This document shows positions 16,097-20,262 of a stretch of 20,262 bases of DNA, in pieces. The notes under the pieces were generated by a model that saw nothing but the letters and a program-made list of their open reading frames with translations, made no database searches and was not told where the DNA came from. A program made the translations under genes and the position numbers. How positions within the stretch are numbered: the stretch's first letter is position 1; each line of letters starts with the position of its first letter. This DNA is from Clostridiales bacterium UBA7044 (GTDB taxonomy: Bacteria > Bacillota > Clostridia > Oscillospirales > Oscillospiraceae), in assembly GCA_002493965.1 (NCBI GenBank), contig DLAP01000008.1:1-20262 (forward strand), read 5' to 3'.

Positions 16097-16720
16097 ATGG
16101 CACACATTCCCAGCGGCACCACTGCCGAACTTGATCTACTCACCTTTGAGGAAGCCCTCCGCTCCGCGAACACCCCCTCAGCAGAATACGACATTCACAA
16201 GTGGCTCTACGCCCCCAGCTTCTATTCGGAATACCGATATATTCTGGGTACCCGGGGAAAAAATCCTCTGATCTGCATCGGCATTAACCCTTCCACCGCA
16301 AAGCCCGATGACCTGGACAATACCCTGAAATCTGTAGAGCGCATCGCCCATGGCAACGGCTTTGACAGCTTTCTTATGTTCAACGTCTATGCCCAGCGGG
16401 CCACCAGTCCCGACGATATGGAAAAGCAGTGCAACCTCCGTCTTCATCGGGAGAACCTGGAGGCCTTCCGCTATGTGCTGTCCATCTCCCAAAACCCCGC
16501 CGTCTGGGCCGCCTGGGGGGCCATCATTGAAAAACGAAAATATCTTCCCGGATGTGTCCGGGACATGGTGAAACTGGGGCAGGAATACGGTGCAAGCTGG
16601 TACTGCGCTGGGGCGATCACCAAGAAGGGCCATCCCCACCATCCGCTGTACCTGAAAAAGGATGAGAAACTAAAGCCCTTTGACGTGGAACGCTACCTGG
16701 ATACGTTAGAGCGGCCATGA
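16097..16720 (+). CDS. DUF1643 family protein
   Basis: 207-residue cytoplasmic protein. Diagnostic DUF1643 features are RYILGTRGKNPLICIGINPSTA (INPSTA at about 75-80), a following DD-L-N-T-L-KSVERIA segment, and FLMFNVYAQRATSPDDM. A later WAAWGAIIEKRKYL and a basic KKGHPHHPLYL end also fit. The family is of unknown biochemical role; the fold has been likened to nucleotide or glycosylase-type domains only loosely. GGAGG in the preceding gene serves as ribosome site, and the ATG follows the upstream TAA without a gap. Last gene of the four-gene block; fold-back repeat D copy 2 lies 24 bases after the stop. Confidence 0.88.
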   Translation: MAHIPSGTTAELDLLTFEEALRSANTPSAEYDIHKWLYAPSFYSEYRYILGTRGKNPLICIGINPSTAKPDDLDNTLKSVERIAHGNGFDSFLMFNVYAQRATSPDDMEKQCNLRLHRENLEAFRYVLSISQNPAVWAAWGAIIEKRKYLPGCVRDMVKLGQEYGASWYCAGAITKKGHPHHPLYLKKDEKLKPFDVERYLDTLERP

Positions 16721-16744
16721 AATGGAATTCCTGCTTAAATGATT

Positions 16745-16776
16745 TTTACTGTGAATGCGCAGCTTTCACAGTAAAC
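16745..16776. repeat. Fold-back repeat D, copy 2
   Basis: Perfect 11-bp palindrome TTTACTGTGAA (16745-16755) / TTCACAGTAAA (16765-16775) around TGCGCAGCT. The core 16749-16776 matches copy 1 (14276-14303) at 24 of 28 positions, and both are preceded by CTTAAAT. It has no T-run, so it is not a typical terminator. Confidence 0.62.
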
Positions 16777-16783
16777 CCCTTCA

Positions 16784-16827
16784 GGCACGGCGCCAAAGCG
16801 CCGTGCCAGCTCTCCCCTTGAGAGAGC
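16784..16827. repeat. Double-hairpin intergenic repeat (clostridial type)
   Basis: Perfect 10-bp hairpin GGCACGGCGC (16784-16793), loop CAAA, GCGCCGTGCC (16798-16807), next to a second hairpin GCTCTC (16809-16814) / GAGAGC (16822-16827). Read on the minus strand, the pattern GGCTCTCTCAAGGGGAGAGC then TGGCACGG then CCTGAAGGGG resembles the dispersed GGGGAGCTG-hairpin-CTGAGGGG repeats common in gut Clostridia genomes. That comparison is from memory. Bases 16721-17101 otherwise hold no credible gene. Confidence 0.6.
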
Positions 16828-16858
16828 CAAGAGACGGTTGAATGAACTCCCGTCCCTT

Positions 16859-16979
16859 AAGGAAACTCTGAACAATTCGCCTGCGGTCAGATAGCGAAGC
16901 TTTCCCCCCATTCGCGCAGTTTGAAAAGTAGGGAATCCATTCAGTATTCCCGCACTTTCCAATGATTCAGAGCTTCCTT
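16859..16979. repeat. Inverted-repeat element copy B (MITE-like)
   Basis: About 121 bases with terminal inverted repeats AAGGAAACTCTGAACAATT (16859-16877) and, on the minus strand, AAGGAAGCTCTGAATCATT (16979-16961), 16 of 19 identical. Internal hairpins: GCGAA/TTCGC inside CTGCG/CGCAG (about 16881-16919), and GGGAAT/ATTCCC (about 16931-16951). The first 100 bases align gap-free with copy A read on the minus strand. No coding capacity. It lies between the DUF1643 gene and the small DUF6472-type gene. Confidence 0.7.
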
Positions 16980-17101
16980 GACCTTGGAGGAACTTCTCTC
17001 TAGCAGTGGGCTTTTCAGCGCCCAAATCTATAACACAGCCCTGAAAGGAGCGCTTCAAAACATAATTCTCTCCAAAATTTTTATTTTTTCGAGGAAACAC
17101 C

Positions 17102-17278
17102 ATGATTTCGACGGAATGTGACACTTGCTGGTATTATGATTATGATGAGGAGTTTGATGAGTACATCTGCATGATGGACATAGACGAAGACGAAGTCTAC
17201 CATATCCAGACCTCCCGCTCCCAGCACTGCCCCTTCTACAGGCAGGGCGATGACTATACCCTTGCAAGGAGACAATAG
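17102..17278 (+). CDS. Small four-cysteine acidic protein (DUF6472-like)
   Basis: 58 residues from ATG 17102, with CGAGGAAA about 8 bases upstream. Key features are a CDTC pair (C6, C9), an acidic aromatic run YYDYDEEFDEY, C23, the MDIDEDEV segment, CPFYR at C43 and a DDYTLARRQ end. Two C-x2-C or spaced cysteines suggest binding of one metal ion, probably zinc. The pattern matches what I know as DUF6472 in Ruminococcaceae; identification is by memory of the motif. It ends 2 bases before the lipoprotein gene, and its last codons contain that gene's AAGGAG ribosome site, so the two are probably translated together. Function unknown. Confidence 0.82.
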   Translation: MISTECDTCWYYDYDEEFDEYICMMDIDEDEVYHIQTSRSQHCPFYRQGDDYTLARRQ

Positions 17279-17280
17279 AT

Positions 17281-19206
17281 ATGGATATCAAGAAAGCTTT
17301 GAATCGTTCGTTTTTCGCTGGGGAAGCATCCCCGAGCCCCCATCAATGGATTCAGAGCTTTCTTGCTTTTATTTTCATAGGCCTGACCTGCCTGCTGCTG
17401 GGGGGCTGCGGCAGGAGCCTCCCTTCCCAGACCCTTTCCACAGAGGAAGCCCCGGTTTCCTCCGAAGAACCCCAGGCAGGCAGCGCCCCACAGGTGTACT
17501 ACGATGGAGCCTTGCAGATTTCCTCCCCGGGGATTTCCAATGCCACGGGCCTGTACGCCTTTGGAGACGGGCTTCTAGTCCTCTCCGGGACAGAGACTAC
17601 CACCCTGACCCTCCTGTCCGAGGACGGCCTTACATCCACCGCATCTGTGACCCTTCCCTTTCTCCTGGACCCTGAAGACTCGTCTCTGCGTCTGGGAGAG
17701 GGGTATCTTTCCTACTTTGACCCCACGGAGCAGGAAACCGTGGTACTGGACGCGTCTGGACACCAGGTCAGCCATATTCCCGCACCGGAGGGGCTGCAGG
17801 GGGTTCCCATTCTCTCCGGCGACCGCAATTGCCTTTACTACTGTACTTCCGATGGGATCCGGGTCTGGGATCTGGAAACCGGCCTGCGCCGCCGGATCAA
17901 GGAAATGGCTGCCCCCGGCCAGCACCTCACCGGTCTGGCCCTCCGTGACACGGTGCTGGCCTGCGCCACCGACTCCGCCACGTCCCTCCTTTCCACAGAA
18001 AATGGCAGACTGCTTTACGAGGCTTCCGGAGAAGTGAAGCTGTCCGGAGAAAAGGGGCGGTACTGTCTTTCCACCCCCCTGGGGCTGGGAGAGACGCTGC
18101 TCTGCGGGGAGGAGGGGGGCGCGCCTCAGCTGTTTCTGCCGGAGGATGCCGCAGGCAGGTGCTATTTTCTCCCTTCCCGTGCCGGGGCCGTGACCCATGC
18201 CCGTCGGGAGGAAAACCGCCTGGACTATTACGATCTGCGCACCGGCCGCCGGATCTCCACCCTGGTATTGAGCGCCAATCTGGTCCCTATGGATGTTGCC
18301 GATACCCCCTCTGGGGCGCTGTACCTTCTGGCGGAGCTTTCGGATATCCATTCCTGCATCCTCCTTCGCTGGGAGGTGGGCCCGGAAAATGCTCTGGCCG
18401 TACAGGATGAGACCAACTATCTCACCCCTTGGCAAACTGCTGATCACCCGGACACCGCTGCCTGGACCCAATGCAGCGCCTATGCGTCCCAGCTCAGAGG
18501 CAAATACGGGATTTCCATTCTGATCGGGGAGGACGCCGCCCGGGTGCAGCCCTGGGACTACTCGCTGGAACCGGAAACCCAGCCGGGAATCCTGCTTTGG
18601 GAACTGCAAAGCCTGGAAAAACGGCTGTCCCGGTTCCCCGCATCGATTCTGCTTCAGACTGCCTCTCACTTTTCGTCTCTGAATCTCTGCATTGTCCGCA
18701 GTGTCACCGGAACCGCCGAATCCGGAAATCCGAAACCGGCTGCCGGCACTCAATTCCTGGACGGCACGGATGCCTATGTGGTCATCACCGCGGGAAAATA
18801 TGGAGAGCAGGCCCTGTACCACGAGCTGTTCCACGCTATGGAGACCCACATTTTCACAAACAGCAGCGCCCTGGACCAGTGGAGCAAATTAAACCCACAG
18901 GAATTTTTCTACACCTATGGCGTATCTGATACTGCGGATTACCCAGAGACCTGGCTCATGGGAGAATACCGGGCCTTCCTTGACACCTACGCTATGACCT
19001 TCCCCAAGGAGGACCGGAGCCGGATTTTTGAAGCCGCCATGGAGCCCGGAAACAAGGAAACCTTCCAGCCCTGGATGATGCAGCGGAAGTTGAAGACCAT
19101 CTGCCTGGGCATCCGGGAAGCCTACGGCCTTTCAGAAAGCCCGGAAACCTATCCCTGGGAGCAGTATTTGGACTTCTCCCTTGCTTACAAGGAAGAAGTC
19201 CAGTGA
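17281..19206 (+). CDS. Predicted lipoprotein with HELFH zinc-metallopeptidase domain
   Basis: 641-residue exported protein. A hydrophobic stretch (about 25-40) ends in the lipobox LGGC with C43 as the predicted lipidation site. Residues about 70-375 are made of repeated beta-strand units with Gly/Asp turns (for example DGIRVWDLETG, YYDLRTGRRI), like a WD/PQQ-type propeller. The C-terminal third has H514-E515-L-F-H518 (HELFHAMETHIF) and, further on, GEYRAFLDTYAMTFPKEDRSR (561-579), typical of secreted zincin-like peptidases; the third zinc ligand is not certain. Start at ATG 17281 is supported by AAGGAG 9 bases upstream. The N-region before the hydrophobic core is unusually long, and residues about 3-29 are encoded by inverted-repeat element C. 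Substrate unknown. Confidence 0.82.
   Translation: MDIKKALNRSFFAGEASPSPHQWIQSFLAFIFIGLTCLLLGGCGRSLPSQTLSTEEAPVSSEEPQAGSAPQVYYDGALQISSPGISNATGLYAFGDGLLVLSGTETTTLTLLSEDGLTSTASVTLPFLLDPEDSSLRLGEGYLSYFDPTEQETVVLDASGHQVSHIPAPEGLQGVPILSGDRNCLYYCTSDGIRVWDLETGLRRRIKEMAAPGQHLTGLALRDTVLACATDSATSLLSTENGRLLYEASGEVKLSGEKGRYCLSTPLGLGETLLCGEEGGAPQLFLPEDAAGRCYFLPSRAGAVTHARREENRLDYYDLRTGRRISTLVLSANLVPMDVADTPSGALYLLAELSDIHSCILLRWEVGPENALAVQDETNYLTPWQTADHPDTAAWTQCSAYASQLRGKYGISILIGEDAARVQPWDYSLEPETQPGILLWELQSLEKRLSRFPASILLQTASHFSSLNLCIVRSVTGTAESGNPKPAAGTQFLDGTDAYVVITAGKYGEQALYHELFHAMETHIFTNSSALDQWSKLNPQEFFYTYGVSDTADYPETWLMGEYRAFLDTYAMTFPKEDRSRIFEAAMEPGNKETFQPWMMQRKLKTICLGIREAYGLSESPETYPWEQYLDFSLAYKEEVQ
17289..17365. 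repeat. Inverted-repeat element copy C, within the lipoprotein gene
   Basis: 77 bases with ends CAAGAAAGCTTTGAATC (17289-17305) and, on the minus strand, CAAGAAAGCTCTGAATC (17365-17349), 16 of 17 identical. The ends match copy B (CAAGGAAGCTCTGAATC on its minus strand from 16980). An inner GGGGAAGCATCCCC palindrome lies near 17320-17333. The element keeps the reading frame open and supplies codons for residues 3-29. Confidence 0.65.
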
Positions 19207-19251
19207 ATCGATATGCGTAAATCAGTAAAGTATCGCCTCCGGCGATGAATG

Positions 19252-19295
19252 AAAAGGTTCCGATTTCCCAGAAAACAGGGAAATCGGAACCTTTT
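19252..19295. terminator. Bidirectional Rho-independent terminator
   Basis: Perfect 18-bp stem AAAAGGTTCCGATTTCCC (19252-19269), 8-base loop, GGGAAATCGGAACCTTTT (19278-19295). On the plus strand it is followed by GATGCTTTTATTT, closing the lipoprotein unit 45 bases after its stop. On the minus strand it starts 7 bases after atpC. The A and T ends of the stem supply a U-tract both ways. A small hairpin TCGCC/GGCGA precedes it at 19233-19245. Confidence 0.92.
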
Positions 19296-19302
19296 GATGC
19301 TT

Positions 19303-19707
19303 TTATTTGGAACTGGCAACGCTTTTGCGCACCAATGCCCGATGGAGCCTTGCCTGGGCAAGCCGCAGGTCTGTGTCGGAAGCGTTGCCCCCGTCCAGCA
19401 CCTGATTGGCCCGCTGGAGGGAGGCCTCTGCCCGGTCAACGTCGATGCTTTCTGCCCACTCGAAAGTGGTGGGCACCAGGGTTACATCTCCGTTTTTCAC
19501 GCTGAGCATACCGCCGATGCAGGCAGCAGTCCGGCGCTCACCGTTTGCTACGATGGTCGCTCGGCCCATGCCGAGAGCCGCCACATAGTCCATGTGCCTT
19601 GCCAGGATGCCCACATCGCCGCCGGTGGTGCGGACGTAAAGCTCCTCCGCCTGGCCGTCGTAGATGAGGCCGTCAGGGGTGACGATTTTCAGGTTGAAGG
19701 AACTCAT
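19303..19707 (-). CDS. atpC: ATP synthase F1 epsilon subunit
   Basis: Part of the central stalk of F1; couples rotation to catalysis and can inhibit ATP hydrolysis. 134 residues, normal length. The N-terminal beta-sandwich shows FNLKIVTPDGLIYDGQAEEL, TTGGDVGILARHMDYVAAL and CIGGMLSVKNGDVTLV; the C-terminal helical hairpin begins at IDVDRAEASLQRA and contains RLAQARLHRAL. Its ATG overlaps the atpD stop (ATGA), as usual for the last two genes of an atp operon. Followed by the terminator at 19252-19295. Confidence 0.95.
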   Translation of the reverse strand: MSSFNLKIVTPDGLIYDGQAEELYVRTTGGDVGILARHMDYVAALGMGRATIVANGERRTAACIGGMLSVKNGDVTLVPTTFEWAESIDVDRAEASLQRANQVLDGGNASDTDLRLAQARLHRALVRKSVASSK

Positions 19708-20262
19708 GCCTTCTCACCGCCCCGGAACTTTTCCACCACCTCGTCGATGGAGCCTGCGAACAGGAAGTAGGATTCGGGAATGTCGTCATGCTTGCCTTCG
19801 ATGATCTCCTTGAAGGAACGGATGGTTTCCTTCAGGGGAACGAACTTGCCCTGGTAGCCGGTGAACTGCTCGGCCACATGGAAGGGCTGGCTCAGGAACC
19901 GCTGAACCTTACGGGCACGGTTGACGGTGATCTTTGTCTTCCTCGCTGAGCTCGTCCATGCCCATGATGGCGATGATATCCTGGAGCTCCTTGTAGCGCT
20001 GGAGGATGGACTGAACGGCACGGGCCACCTGGTAGTGCTCGCTGCCCACGATCTCCGGGGTGAGGATCCGGGAGGTAGAGTCCAGAGGATCCACAGCGGG
20101 GTAAATGCCCAGGGAGGAAATGCCGCGATCCAGAACGGTGGTGGCGTCCAGGTGGGCAAAGGTAGTGGCAGGGGCAGGGTCGGTCAGATCGTCGGCAGGC
20201 ACATAGACCGCCTGGACGGAAGTGATGGAGCCGTTTTTGGTGGAGGTGATGCGCTCCTGGAG
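19704..20262 (-). pseudogene. atpD: ATP synthase F1 beta subunit, partial at the window edge and frameshifted
   Basis: Catalytic F1 subunit; only the C-terminal 186 or so residues are in the window. The upstream part reads LQERITSTKNGSITSVQAVYVPADDLTDPAPATTF through IIAIMGMDELSEEDK in one frame. The continuation ITVNRARKVQRFLSQPFHVAEQ to FRGGEKA is in another frame. The break lies at the AAA on the minus strand (19935-19933): GACAAAGATC where GACAAGATC would restore the frame. As written, translation ends after DHRQPCP at 19909, losing the last 75 residues, which form part of the C-terminal helical domain. Because the gene is normally vital and both halves are well conserved, a sequencing or assembly insertion of one A is more likely than true decay. 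Confidence 0.9.

Noticed and set aside
16735..17124. Minus-strand open frame (129 codons) in the DUF1643 to DUF6472 gap
   Set aside because: It runs across fold-back repeat D2, the double hairpin and element B; such frames over dispersed repeats are usually spurious, and it overlaps the start of the small four-cysteine gene.
17575..18849. Minus-strand open frame (424 codons) opposite the lipoprotein gene
   Set aside because: The plus-strand frame has a ribosome site, lipobox and zinc motif; the minus frame has no known motif and is Gly/Gln/Arg-rich like other shadows.
1..20262. CRISPR array, prophage genes or toxin-antitoxin pairs
   Set aside because: No regularly spaced direct repeats, phage structural genes or typical toxin-antitoxin motifs were seen; the repeats present are inverted and dispersed.

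Overview
The window looks like chromosomal DNA from a fairly GC-rich, Gram-positive gut-type Clostridia member (Oscillospiraceae/Ruminococcaceae-like). The main reasons are the Firmicutes cell-division block yggS-sepF-divIVA-ileS, a T-box leader in front of ileS, strong GGAGG ribosome binding sites, and a small four-cysteine DUF6472-type protein that I associate with this group. The affiliation is inferred; no 16S or other marker was searched.

Layout. Positions 1-540 hold a minus-strand tRNA unit with a near-ideal promoter (391-418), tRNA-Thr(TGT), a spacer carrying a copied tRNA-Thr 3' end, tRNA-Tyr(GTA) and a terminator. From about 14.05 kb down to 0.54 kb runs a long minus-strand housekeeping series: miaB, mutS, a CPBP membrane protease gene, mutL, miaA, hfq, yggS, sepF, divIVA, an isoleucine T-box, and ileS. 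It joins tRNA modification (miaB, miaA), mismatch repair (mutS, mutL), RNA chaperoning (hfq), PLP homeostasis (yggS), septum and pole proteins (sepF, divIVA) and isoleucyl-tRNA synthesis.

From 14.1 to 19.2 kb the plus strand carries an accessory set: an XRE regulator fused to a membrane domain, 5-formyltetrahydrofolate cyclo-ligase, an uncharacterised membrane protein, a DUF1643 protein, a 58-residue four-cysteine protein, and a 641-residue lipoprotein with an HELFH zinc-peptidase motif. An 18-bp perfect hairpin at 19252-19295 separates this from a convergent minus-strand ATP synthase operon end (atpD-atpC). In this sequence atpD has a one-base frameshift.

The most unusual content is a family of small elements with inverted-repeat ends. 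Copy A (3372-3534) sits in the ileS leader directly behind the T-box terminator. Copy B (16859-16979) is intergenic and aligns with A without gaps at about 75% over 100 bases, counted by eye. Copy C (17289-17365) lies inside the start of the lipoprotein gene and encodes roughly residues 3-29 of its export signal region. A second fold-back repeat (14273-14303 and 16745-16776), with a compensatory base-pair change between copies, brackets the four-gene XRE-to-DUF1643 block.
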